From: Ettlia oleoabundans
Lineage: Eukaryota; Chlorophyta; Chlorophyceae; Chlamydomonadales
Length of the DNA: 25,636 nt
Direction of reading: 5' to 3'
Assembly: GCA_019693395.1 (NCBI GenBank)
Contig: JAAMXP010003265.1
Location: 1-25,636, forward strand
The notes under the pieces were generated by a model. It was given only the letters and a program-made list of their open reading frames with translations. It searched no databases and was not told the DNA's origin. This document shows, in pieces, positions 1 to 15,678 of the stretch. The translations under genes were made by a program, and so were the position numbers. The stretch's first letter is position 1; each line of letters starts with the position of its first letter.

Positions 1-2
1 AT

Positions 3-110
3 GCAGCCTTGCCGGATCAGCCCAACTGGCAGGCTCTGGCAGGCATCCCTGGCTCGGCATCGAGGTTCCAGCACAGCAGGGCGCATCTTCTGAAGTCGTA
101 TGGCATTTGA
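3..110 (+). other. Short open stretch at the window edge, possible end of an upstream gene
   Basis: The frame starting at base 3 is open for about 35 codons and closes with TGA at 108-110. It reads ALPDQPNWQALAGIP and then a basic tail. It could be the last exon of a gene that begins outside the window. It could equally be non-coding 5' sequence of the DHHC gene, whose ATG lies 75 bases further on. No family is recognisable and no splice acceptor can be judged at the edge. Confidence 0.15.
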
Positions 111-184
111 TTGATGATCGCTAGCATGAGGCATCCCTTCATCTCCAAGCCGCGTAGCGCTATGTTGCTGCAGCTTCAACAGCC

Positions 185-3100
185 ATGGACCTCGCCGCGA
201 TCCTAGTATTGCTCTATGCAGGGGCGCTGCTTCTGTTCATTCTCACGCTACTGTGTGGCCAGAACGAGATATGTCGCAAGACACCGCTGCCAAGGCTGCA
301 CTACTTTGTGACGGAAGGGCTGTGCGCCACTGTAGAGTGAGAAGGCGGCTTGATTGCATTTTTCATCCCATTTGAATCCATGGTACGCATGGCGCCGATC
401 GCACTATGCGCCCTCAACCTTGCCCCGCCTTGCCGCCGGCCGCCCTCTGCCTCTTCCTTCGTTGCAGGGCTGTCGCACACCGCTGTTGCGGGCACCGTGG
501 CACCAGGCTGCTCAAATCCACGGGAGAGCTGTGCTGCGAGCGCTCCAATCCTGTCATTCAAGTCTTATTCTTGATTTTGCTGGGGGGGTGCTATTGGGCG
601 GCCTGGCATTATGTCTTCCCCATGCTCCCGCTGCCCGGCATCCCCGCATGGCACAAGTACGCGGCAGCCATCACTTCCTGTCTTGCTTCAGCTTCCATGC
701 CAATCCGCTTGTATCATACTTGCCCCGCAATCTGCTGCTGCTGCTATTTTGGCATGGCTAGTCGCTTCTCCGTCCTACCTGCTGCCACGCCTCTCCGTAG
801 CGCTTTGCCTTCCGCAAAAGCCGCACTGCCGCACTTGCCTGCCACATGCCGCATGCCTGCTGACATACATGGCCTCTAGTCACGTCGGAACACACAACCC
901 ACCCTGCGCTGCCAGGTACACCGGCACAGCAGGCGCCCTGGCGTGCCTGTCTTTATTCCTGGTAGCTTCATTCTCTGACCCAGGCACGGTCACACCAGCC
1001 AATGTGGCAGCCCACCGTGCCCTGTACCCCTGCGACGAAATGCTGTACGAGGAAAAGGAGTGCTGGACTTGCAAGCTGCCCCGCCCTGCCCGCTCCAAGC
1101 ATTGCGCCACTTGCGGCAGGTGGGTGCTTGGGGATGGTTCACCTGAATCAGAAGTTGGATGTTGGGCAGGTGGAAAGGCAGAGCTGGCATGGGGTCAGGC
1201 AGCATGCACCTGCAGCCCTAGGCAAGTCAGGCTACGCTTGTGATTTCAGTCACCTCAACTGCAGCCAGAGTAGCGCTGGCTTGGTTGAGCAAGTTTATTG
1301 TGGGTTGTTTAGTTTGTTTGCCATCCTGCCTGACCTGCCTGCCTGCTTGCCTGCTGCCAACATCACAAGAGCTCTTCCCAATTTAACCTTCCAGCAGGTG
1401 CGTGGCGAAGCTGGACCATCACTGGTGAGGGGGCCGCCACTTCTGCCCAGTGATGCTGCTGCCGACAAGCAGCGATTTCAATGATCCGTGGACCCTGGTA
1501 GAGGCATGCATTTGTCTGTGGACCCTGTAGAGGCATGCGCGCTGCTGCTGCTGACCACCTGCTGTGTTTGCCTGTGCTGTTCGCGATTTTGACTCCGCAT
1601 CGCCGCTCTAGCCACCACACAATCGTTCACACTGCTCCCTCCTTTGAACGGTGCAGTGTGGCCTGCTGATGGTTGCTGCATGCCCGTGATTGAAATTTCT
1701 TATCTGCCACTGTGGACAGTTCCCACCCTGCCTTGCAGCATTTGGCTGAACAGCTGCGTTGGCCTGCTCAACATGCGGTGGTTCCTGGTCTTCCTGCTGA
1801 CCACGGCAGCCCTCTGCTTTTACGGTGAGTTGAAATCACAGCAGCACACATGGCTGTGCCCATCGTACTGGGGTTATTTGTCGCCGTTCCCGAAACGCTG
1901 TTCCCTAAAAGTGCACATGCTTATCTCCCTTGAGGCCTGGGAAAGTGGTGGAAAGGGCTTTCAGGACAGCAATGCAGCCTGCTTGAGAAGCGGCATACCT
2001 TTGCCACCCAGCATGCCATCCCATGAGCACGTCCTTTGCCGCCACCCATTGCTGGAAGCGGCAGACAAGTGACAGCCCTTGCTCACCACTGTATGCTGCG
2101 GGTACGCGTCGACCCTTTACATTTTCTGGCTGCAGCCGCGGTGCTGTGCGTGCGCTTGATGCGCTGCGACATGGCGCAGAATGACACATTCAACACCGTG
2201 TTTATCCACCCACAAACGGGTGAGTAGGGTGGTGGTGCGGGCAGGCAGAGAATTGCCCAGGTGGGTGTGGATGTTGTGCATCCATGGTCCATGGTGATAA
2301 GTACATAGGGGGTTTCAACTCAGGGATGAGTTGTTCCCTTGTTCGCCAGCAGAGCAGCTGGTGTAATTGACTGAGCGCACGCACGCATGCACGCACGCGC
2401 GCGCGCATGCCACCATGCCCCAGGCGCTTACCACCAACCGGTTTATGTCTGACACAAGTGTCCCTGTGCAGAGCAGCTGGTGTATTTGACTGACAGCTGG
2501 CGCTACATGCTGCACTACATCACCACCGTGTATGGGCCCCAGGCAAGAAAGGTGCCGGCGGGCTGCAGCAGCCTGTAAGCAACTCGCTGTGGCATGCGTG
2601 CTGCTGGCCGCTTGGGTGGCCACCCCCCACTGCCGTTTGTTGCACCGCATTGTTGGCACGGGCGTACTTCTCTCATCCTTTTCAACTTTCATCACCAGCA
2701 CCCATCAAATCGGCCAGGCATGGCATACCCCGCTCCCCTCTGCTCTGCTCCGTTCTTTTTCTGCTCTGCTTGCTTTGCTCTGCTCTGCTCCGCTTTGCTC
2801 TGCTGAGGCCTTACTGGCTGGGCTATGCAGCTCACCCGCAAGATTACTGCCTCAATGTATGTCATGCCGCCTGCCGCTATCTTTCCTGCTGCTGCAGGTG
2901 GCCCTCACTTTCTTCACAGGGGTGGTGGGCTGGATAGTTGCGGGGTTTCTAGCCTACCAGCTGTACCTCATCGGGGCAGGTAGGAAGCTAACGAGCAGCT
3001 CATCTGTGCCAGGACAGCGTGCGTTTTGTGACCTTGCGCTGCCTACTGCTGATTGTGTGGGTGGCAGGGCATTGTGCATGATGCGTGCTTGCTTCTCTGC

Positions 3101-3801
3101 CCCTCCGCCCTGCTGTTGCCTGGTTGTACCTTATCGGGGCATGTAGAAAGCCAGCTTGAGATTTCCAGCAAGCTGCCAAGAACTTGCAGCCTAAAATGCT
3201 GCATGCTTGCACGGCTCGCTGCTGGCTGCTGGCCGCAATACCCACCTGCAGCAGCTGTGTGTGTAGTTTTATAGTATAGTGTGGTTGCTGGCCGACCCGC
3301 GTGGTGGCTTGCCGGCGCTTTCTTCTTACTCTGCTGCTGCTCACTACCCTGCTGCCGCACCTTGTTCCTGGTTCAACAGGCCTCACCACAGCAGAGGTGC
3401 ACAGGCGGCAGGTGCTCACGCTGGCACGTGAGCTGGAAGACGAAGCTAGGCAGGTAGAAGAGCGCGTGGAGCGGCAGCTGGCTGGCGGTGACAGGCCTGG
3501 CAGAAGCAGCAGCAGCGGTTCTGGAGGAGCTGGGAGTAGCGGCGCAGCTGCATTGGCAACGGATGGGGCGGTGCAAAATGGAGGCACCCCTCCTGGGCTG
3601 CCGGCGCAGCAGCAACTGCAAGGGCGGCAGTCACAACAGCAGCAGCAGCAGCGGCGGCCACCGCTCCCGAACCATTACGATCGCGGCGTGTGGCGCAATT
3701 TCAGCGAAGTGCTCTTCCCACACCACCACTTGCGGCTGGCAGCAGCGCGGTCTGCTCCTGATGGTGGAGTGGCCCTGGAGAAAGCCAGCAAAAGTGCTTA
3801 G
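185..3801 (+). CDS. DHHC-type protein S-palmitoyltransferase
   Basis: Integral-membrane enzyme that transfers palmitate from acyl-CoA to protein cysteines, probably on an endomembrane. Nine exons: 185-336, 468-656, 916-1119, 1398-1424, 1739-1824, 2136-2219, 2472-2551, 2898-2979, 3380-3801. They total 1326 nt, 441 aa, with all phases agreeing. Visible features are a hydrophobic N-terminus (about residues 3-23), TM2 near 80-101, and the DPG motif at 135-137 after a further hydrophobic run. The Cys-rich domain runs from about 158 and reads CVAKLDHHCIWLNSCVG, with catalytic Cys191. After a fourth membrane segment (about 275-301) come TTAE at 304-307, a Gly/Ser/Gln-rich insert, and a PaCCT-like NHYDRGVWRN at 399-408. 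The overall pattern resembles the ZDHHC4 / plant PAT17-like group, which is inference from memory. Exon 4 is only 27 nt, and the intron after it splits the catalytic Cys codon. The donor of intron 7 is uncertain: cag|GCAAGA at 2543 would also keep frame and remove three residues. A TGTAA lies about 140 bases downstream. Confidence 0.9.
1488..1538 (+). repeat. Imperfect direct repeat in DHHC intron 4
   Basis: Two copies of gtggaccctggtagaggcatgc, at 1488-1509 and 1518-1538, differ by one deleted base. They lie inside the intron that splits the catalytic Cys codon. Local duplication is the simplest explanation. Confidence 0.8.
2349..2493 (+). repeat. Copy of the exon 7 acceptor and exon start inside DHHC intron 6
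   Basis: Bases 2349-2374 match 2468-2493 at 25 of 26 positions. The right copy contains the real acceptor AG (2470-2471) and the first coding bases of exon 7. The left copy has the same AG but a T-to-A change in the coding part, and the codons that follow soon stop. It is therefore a potential decoy acceptor about 119 bases upstream. Confidence 0.75.
2375..2410. repeat. Strictly alternating purine-pyrimidine tract
   Basis: Thirty-six consecutive bases made of GC, AC and AT dinucleotides alternate purine and pyrimidine without a break. Such tracts favour left-handed Z-DNA under torsional stress. The tract sits in DHHC intron 6, directly after the decoy copy of the exon 7 start. Confidence 0.85.
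2739..2805 (+). repeat. TGCTC/TGCTT pentamer-like low-complexity tract in DHHC intron 7
   Basis: The stretch consists of repeated ctctgct and gctttgct words, almost entirely C, T and spaced G. It lies about 90 bases upstream of the intron acceptor and is best read as an expanded simple repeat, not coding sequence. Confidence 0.7.
2962..3153 (+). repeat. Copy of the exon 8 end and donor inside DHHC intron 8
   Basis: Bases 2962-2990 cover the last codons of exon 8 plus its GT donor. They recur at 3125-3153 with 25 of 29 positions equal. In the copy the G before the splice point is T, so the donor context is weakened to cat|GTAGAA. It is a decayed duplicate of a working splice junction. Confidence 0.7.
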
Positions 3802-3942
3802 CTGCCTGCCTGCCTGCTGACATTTTACCCCCACCACAGTATTTCCCTGCCATTCCTCATGGTTTGCATGTTTTCTGGGATGCGGCGCTTCGCTTACTTT
3901 ACAGAAAAGAGACGGACACGCCACACCACACCGCTCACGCGT

Positions 3943-3947
3943 TGTAA
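3943..3947 (+). promoter_or_regulatory. Putative polyadenylation signal TGTAA of the DHHC gene
   Basis: TGTAA is the standard near-upstream poly(A) element in chlorophyte nuclear genes. This copy lies 142 bases after the DHHC stop codon on the coding strand. The 5-mer also occurs by chance, so position is the main argument. Confidence 0.5.
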
Positions 3948-4381
3948 CTGGTGTGATAATGCACTAGCATGCTATTACTCAACGCAGACGCAGAAAGGGG
4001 GCCCACTTGGCGGAACCGCTGCGTGGAAATGAAAAAGAAAGAATAGTGTAGCCCAGGCATGTATGGAACGGTCTTCAGCACTTTGTGAGGGCTGGAGGGG
4101 GGCAAGGCAGGCTCAAGCAGGAGGTTTGGGCTGCAACGGCGGTTGCGAGGCGGCATGTTTGTACACTCAAAGAAGGAGGCGAGGCTTCTGCGCAAGTGCA
4201 GGCGCTCAGGTTGATATCTGGCCGGGAAAGGGGGATGCCAGCAGAGCAGAGCGCTAGAGGAGGCAAAGTGCGAAAATCGAGATTTAAACTTTCTTGGGAA
4301 AAGAGTAGCATGAACGGGAGGCTCGCTTCAATAAGCAGCGTCAGAGCATAGCAAAGGTGCAAGCTGTCTGGATGTGGAAGT

Positions 4382-4479
4382 CGGCTTGGAGTAAGGCAGG
4401 GAGGAGAAAGGCACATTGTTTGAAAACATACGGCTTGGAGTAAGGCAGGGACGAGAAAGGCACATTGTTTGAAAACATA
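4382..4479. repeat. 49-bp tandem duplication
   Basis: Two adjacent 49-base units, 4382-4430 and 4431-4479, are equal except for one G/C difference. Each begins cggcttggagtaaggcaggg. The near identity points to a recent tandem duplication in the shared 3' flank of two convergent genes. Confidence 0.9.
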
Positions 4480-4593
4480 CGGAAAAAAGTAAAAGGGTGC
4501 GGTTTGGGTTGGTGTCTGGCAGAGGGCCGCAGGGCTGAAGGCGGCAACCGATGGTTAATTGGGGTGTTTTGTGATGGGATGGCGTGGAAAAAC

Positions 4594-6535
4594 TCAGCCG
4601 AGTAGGGCCGGGGCATACTTGGCAAGCAGGGCTTCAAGCTGACGCGCCGCTTGCTGAGTTGGCAGTGAGTCGTACACAGGTGGCGCCACTGGTACCGCCA
4701 CAAGGGTGGGCTGGGGCTGCAGCGTCTCCAGCAGCTTCACAAGCTCGTGGGGCTGTACAGCGCCGGCCTGGCGCTGCAGCTGGTGCATCAGGGACGCCAG
4801 CGGCTGGGCCTGCGCCGCCGCCACCCCCAGCGGCAGCTTCCCGGCGGCCACGGCGGCGCTCAGGCTGGGCGCCAGGACCTTTACGCGGCGCGGCACGGGT
4901 CGCCAGATCACCCTCTGGTGCGGCTGCTGTGGCGCCGGCTGCTGCGGCGCCGGCTGCTGCAGCTGCGGCGAGGGTGACGGGCGCTGGGACGGCTGGGCTG
5001 CAGCTGCCTCCCAGAGCTGAGACCAGGCCTGCCGGATGTCCTGCCGAGCGTGCTGCACAGACGGACCAGCAAGCTCGACACGCTGGCCAGAAGCGTCACA
5101 AACCTCCATGCCCGCCGCTCGGCGCTTGGCGCCTGCTGCTGCGGGGGACTGGCTTGCATGGCCCCCTTGGTCCAAGGCAAGGTGTAGGTGCTGTGGACTG
5201 GAGCCTGATCCCTGCTGCTGGCGCAGCTGCTCATCAACCCACTGGTTCAGCTCAGCTGCCGCCCGCACCGGCTGCGGCTGCTGCTGCATTGGAGAGGGGG
5301 AGGGCGGTGGCGTGAGCTGCTTGGTGTGCTGCTGCTGGCTGGGCTGGTCAGCCGGTGCAGTGGGAGGGAACAAGGGGCTCTTGGGGGTGCCCAGCTCTGC
5401 CACTGCGGCAGCGGCCAATGCGGCAGCGGCTTCCATAAAACTCAGCTGGTGGGTGCTACTCAGCCCGCTGATACCGCTGGGGGTGCTGTCCGAGCGTTGC
5501 CAAGCGGCCGCCTGCTGCTGCGAGTTTTTGCCGCTGTCGATGCGCTGCCACCCGCAGGCTTGCTGCTGCTGCTGCAGCCACTGGGACGGTAGGTGCTGCT
5601 CAGCTGCCACCGCGACTTCTGTGCGTGGTCGCTTGCTGGCGGTACCCACCGGGCAGGGCGGGATGGCATTGCTGCTGCCGTTGGCCCCCTCCTGCCCCTC
5701 AATATCTGAGCCAGAGCTGGGGCTGCTGCTACCTGCGCCGCCTTGGAAGCCGCCGACGCCGCCGCCGTTGCTGGTACGCACACGGCCCGCGCCGCTGTCG
5801 CCGCCGCCGCGGCGGAGGCGATACAGGTAGCGGCGGCGTGCTGCGTGCTGCGCAAGCTGTTCACGACAGCTGCGCTTGTCACCGTCGAAGCAATCCAAGG
5901 AGTGGAAGCGGCCGCACTGCAGGCAGCGGGAGGGGCAAGCGGGGCGGCGGGGTTCGGGAGGGGCAAGAAGCTGCACGCAAGACCCCTTTCCCTTCCAGAG
6001 CCATGCCAGTAATCATTCCTACGTGGTCAAGCTATACAGCTGGCCGGCAGGCACCAAGGGCCAGATGCAAAGGGAGGCAGGGCGGCCGCTAGGTTGCTGC
6101 CCCAGGCAAGCACTGGTGCCAGTTTGGCGGTAGCTGCCCGCCGCCCGGCAGCCAACCGCCCCGGGAGCAGCACCTGCTGGCAAAAGCGGTGGGGCACGCC
6201 ATCCAGCTGGATTTGATTGGCGTGGACGTGCTGTGGGCATGCCCGGTAGCGCTGCAGCAGGGTGTAAGGGTCCAAGGGCAGCCTGGTGATTAGAAAAGGG
6301 CAGCTAAGCCGGCGCGCGTTGCAGCGTCCCGCAGTGGCGTTGCGGTAGCACCGGCCGGCACAGGAGCTACCCGCCGCGTCTGGCACGCAGGCCAGCCCTG
6401 CAAGCTCACTCTGAAGAAGATGCGCTCCGCGCTGAGGTCTGTGTCGCAGATTTGGCAGCGTGCGCCGCCTCCCCGAGTTTTGGGGCTGGGCTGATGGTGG
6501 TGGTGTGCCGGCGGTGCCTGCACTGTGGCTGCCAT
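4594..6535 (-). CDS. SBP-domain (SQUAMOSA promoter-binding-like) transcription factor
   Basis: Nuclear DNA-binding regulator; SBP domains bind GTAC cores and include algal CRR1 and plant SPL factors. Exons on the minus strand are 6535-6410, 6251-6174 and 5916-4594. They total 1527 nt, 508 aa, with both introns in phase 0. The domain spans about residues 26-105 and begins RCQICDTDLSAE. Zn site 1 is C27, C30, C47, H50. Zn site 2 is C66, C69, H73, C85, in the canonical frame HRFCQQCGRFH. The basic KRSC...ARRR segment is the usual overlapping nuclear signal. The remaining 400 residues are Gln/Ala/Pro-rich with no ankyrin repeats visible, so this is much shorter than CRR1. The oddity is C-x2-C where the family normally has C-x4-C. 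The start is uncertain: the frame is open upstream to 6727, but the chosen ATG directly precedes the domain exon and the upstream residues look non-conserved. Confidence 0.87.
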
Positions 6536-7981
6536 CTTGCTGCCGAACTTGCTTTGGATAACTGTGGAGCAAATGTGGGCAATAAGCGATATTCCTTGGA
6601 CCGACATCGCATGCTGACCCAGCTTCCAGTAGAAGGTGCACCTCCTGCTCGTCAATCCGCTGCAAACTGTGCTGGTGTCGCACCTATGCAGCTTCTTCCT
6701 GTTCAAATGATGCCCTCCATCGCCCAAGGGCTGAAAGTCGACTCTCCCTTCTGCTTCGGAGGCTCAGACGCCGCTGCGGAGCTATTTGATAGCGGTTCCG
6801 CCGTCCATTACCTGCAACAAGCTAAATATTAAGCCTCAGAGGGTGCCTGCCGCGCACTCTGAGGTTTTCTCACCGCCACCCAAGCGAGTCGGGACTCGTG
6901 ACTTCGGAAGTGTTGCTGCAGGTGGCGGCAACAGCTGCTGGCACAAACGGCAGCCTCACATTTTTGTCAGTCAAAGTTGAAACGTAACAGGCTGCATCGT
7001 TGCGCCTCAAGGCTAGAACTGCAGTGGCAGGAATTTGCTAGCACGCTCAAGGCTTTGGGAGCTGTATCGAACACTTGCAGCGCAGCTCCCAAAGTTGAGG
7101 CGGTAAGGGCGGGTTGGTGGAGTTCTGGGAGCGTCAGGTTGTACTCTGTACAGTTGCTTGTATGGCTCCGCAGCATGTCTTTGTTCAATTGCAGTGTTGC
7201 ATCTCGTTCGTGTTGGTGTTGCACCTCTTCTGGCGGCGTCACAGATGGGACACCGATCCTGTCGCCATGTGCAGCATGTGCAGCATTAGGCCATTCTGTC
7301 CAAAATGGCTGTCCAGCCCGAGGGAGGGAAGCAGCCTGGGGAGGCAAGCAATCTGAACAAGAGGGTATGAAAGGGTAGCGATGTGCCACTGAGGGCTCGG
7401 CGGCCTACAACTGTTTGAGCAGGCACGTGATGCAAGCTGAAGCTGCGGCTGTTTTGAGTCATGTGCTGAATTGTGTTTGAGAGTGATACACTGCACGCCG
7501 CTCTAGCACTGCAGCAGCTCACGCGCTGCGGAAGCCTCCAGCTGATTCGTACTGGGGAATGCTCTCTTGCTGCATACTGCTTTCCACGGTCCTCGGCACT
7601 CTGGCAAGCAGCGCATGCCGCCCACATCCGTACTGCTGCTGATGCACTCTTTGCAGCAGGGGAGCGGCTGTCATGTGCAGGAGCATCTCCTATCAGTTAT
7701 AAATTCATGTGGAAGCTGTTCTCCGCACATAAACTCGTCAGGTGAGGGCATGTCGGTGACAAACAGCGGCCAAACAGCAGCGGCTAGCCGGTACGCTGAC
7801 ATGGCAGCATTCATGGCTGTGCAGCTGATTTGCGGGTAAACCATGAAAGTTACTAATTCACCATTCAGATGCTTGTATTCAAAGTCTGCAAGGTTGCTCC
7901 GGCGCTTGTGTGAAAGCCCAAGGGGTTAACCGGAGGTTGTGTGACGGCATGTCGCAGCTTCGGCCCTTGCGCAGCTGCCGG
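6536..7981. other. Divergent intergenic region between the SBP and GH9 genes
   Basis: About 1.4 kb lies between two divergent start codons, so it should hold both promoters and the 5' untranslated parts. Composition is less GC-rich than the exons. On the minus strand 7887-7680 is open and could follow the antisense ORF at 8003-8210 through a phase-matched splice, but base usage is not coding-like. A minus-strand RCPICD motif at 7255-7238 resembles the SBP CxxC exon but has no partner exons. No clear gene was found. Confidence 0.5.
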
Positions 7982-13967
<5,986 letters not shown>

Positions 13968-15061
13968 TGTCATGTGGCAGGCTGGAATCCGTTGGAATTG
14001 CCTTGACAGTGAGGCAGGCTGGAGCTCGACACCTGCTGCTGGCGCTAGCTGGCCTCCTCCAGCTACAGGCCGTCTGTTTTGTTGCTGTCTAGAGTTGGTG
14101 AAGCTCCGTTCCAGTGACGCAAGTGAGGCAAGCTGGAGCTTGGCCCTGTTGTTGGCACTGTTTACTGCATTCAGCAGCCAGCCTGACGGGTGTAGCACGA
14201 TGCGAATCCATGGAACTGGTTCTCAACCAGTATCAATCATGACCCCCGTGCCACTCTGTGAATTACATGAGTCGGCCCACCAATGCCCATTACCTTCAAG
14301 AACCTTGCGGCAGCCCATGCTGCCCGGTCGTGGTGCAGCTGGTTCCCTAGCACCATTGGTAGGGAAGTGTTAGTGTTTGGGTTCCAATAATTCTTTGCTG
14401 CCGGGCAAGCTGCACAACATAGCAACCGCCGACCCGCATTGCGTTAGGGGCTCTCCAATGTTGCTACATTGACTGCAACTAGCCTATTCATAGTATTGCG
14501 GACACCCCTGAATGGCAACTTTTGAAGGCTGCTCACTGGCCTCCCACCCCATTATCAATCACGGGCGTCTTCTTTCTCGTTATCTGCTGCATGGCTGTGA
14601 GATTTTGCTGCAAGGCCTGATCGTGATTTATAGTGACGTGGCCACTTGCAACCTGCTCATCCCTATTTATGTCTACAACAACGTGCCTTGTGGGTTATGC
14701 CCTCGGTCTCCCCATGTGCTTATTTATCTGTCGAACTGTACATGTTGATTTCTATATTTTATTACAATTTCCCTTTTGTAACAGGCATCTGCACCACGTT
14801 GGCAATGTAGCCGTATCTGGAGGCGATTGTTAGACAGCATACAAGTTCCGCTTAAATGCCAGGAGCTAGACAAGAGACAGCCCTGCCGCTCTGGTGATGC
14901 AAATGTTACCCTGCCGCTGTGGCCTTAAAGGGACGGAGGCGATGCTCAGCAGAGATGCTGGCGGTTGGCTTTACCAGGCGCCCAGGCGAGGGGCCTGATG
15001 ATCTCTGCGCATGCGAAGTGGTTGTGAGCCACCAGCAGCGGACGCCGCTGGCGCCCCGGGG

Positions 15062-15094
15062 CCACACTGGTACCACACTGGTACCACACTGGTA
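15062..15094 (+). repeat. Three perfect 11-bp tandem repeats, each supplying a GTAC core
   Basis: The unit ccacactggta occurs three times head to tail. Each copy creates a GGTACC, so GTAC cores fall at 15070, 15081 and 15092, exactly 11 bases apart. GTAC is the core recognised by SBP-domain proteins, but no nearby start codon makes this an obvious promoter. Confidence 0.85.
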
Positions 15095-15497
15095 CCGCCC
15101 CTACCTTGGGCGCATGTCAGCCGTCCACAGCTGCAGCCCAAGACCTACTTGCACCTGCCAGCACCTGCTCAAATGCCAGGAAGCCAAACAAGTGGCGGTC
15201 AGTGGGCAGCAAGTGCGGGTCTGCAGCCGCAAGGAAGGAACCCAGGCCATGGGAGGGCCATGGCAGTACGGCGTGCTGGGGCCGCTCTGTATTTTTGGCC
15301 CTTTAACCTGGATGGAGGCATTCGACCACCTGTTCACGAGACACCTCTGGCCGGTAGTTTGGGACAAGCGTTGCAACACAACATGCTGGTAACTCTTGTG
15401 CAGAGTAGACAGGTTGTCCCTGGCATCTTGTGACTCAAGCAAACACAGCATCTGGATGACAACATTGCCTGCTTCCCTCCAAACAATTAGCTAGTGG

Positions 15498-15502
15498 TTA
15501 CA
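15498..15502 (-). promoter_or_regulatory. Putative polyadenylation signal TGTAA of the TPP-enzyme gene
   Basis: TTACA on the plus strand is TGTAA on the coding strand of the minus gene. It lies about 177 bases after the stop codon, a plausible distance for a chlorophyte 3' untranslated region. Confidence 0.5.
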
Positions 15503-15678
15503 CAAACCAACTTGTAGGTCGAATCATTAATGGCATGAAGTGAAGGCTTGAAGCAAATAGTTGGGGTGCCAAGTTGACTCTGCCGCTCAGCACCGCTGCG
15601 CGCTGCCCAAGCCGCAGCTCTACAATCATCACTGGGCCAGGGAAGAACTCACAGCGCTGTCGAAACGAAGGGTAACAC

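Larger units (their letters stand above)
3802..4593. other. Convergent intergenic region between the DHHC and SBP genes
   Basis: This region holds the 3' untranslated parts of both genes, which point toward each other. It carries a TGTAA on the plus strand at 3943-3947 and a 49-base tandem duplication at 4382-4479. The reverse-strand equivalent TTACA appears only at 3899-3903, far from the SBP stop. No further gene is convincing. Confidence 0.6.
13968..15678. other. Convergent intergenic region between the GH9 and TPP-enzyme genes
   Basis: About 1.7 kb between two stop codons. It holds the 3' untranslated parts, an 11-bp triple repeat at 15062-15094, and the putative poly(A) signal of the minus-strand gene at 15502-15498. 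On the plus strand the nearest TGTAA to the GH9 stop is at 14777-14781, some 800 bases away. Open frames at 14512-14748 and 14919-15392 have no recognisable motif, and I do not call them genes. The 14600-14790 part is notably AT-richer than its surroundings. Confidence 0.5.

Noticed and set aside
5036..5830. 264-aa open frame on the plus strand, Cys/Trp/Ala-rich
   Set aside because: It is a mirror of the long third exon of the SBP gene. CAG/CTG-rich coding DNA leaves the opposite strand open. No motif is visible.
7238..7255. Minus-strand RCPICD motif resembling the SBP exon RCQICD, suggesting a second SBP gene
   Set aside because: The differences are partly silent, which is suggestive, but the following residues do not match and no HRFCQQC or KRSC exon could be found downstream.
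7665..7690. In-frame TGA between two Cys-rich open pieces on the minus strand, considered as selenocysteine
   Set aside because: No known selenoprotein family matches, no SECIS-like structure was recognised, and the reading frame itself is doubtful.
14919..15392. 157-aa open frame in the GH9-TPP intergenic region
   Set aside because: No family motif, an 11-bp tandem repeat within it, and an alternative overlapping frame of similar length. Nothing supports translation.
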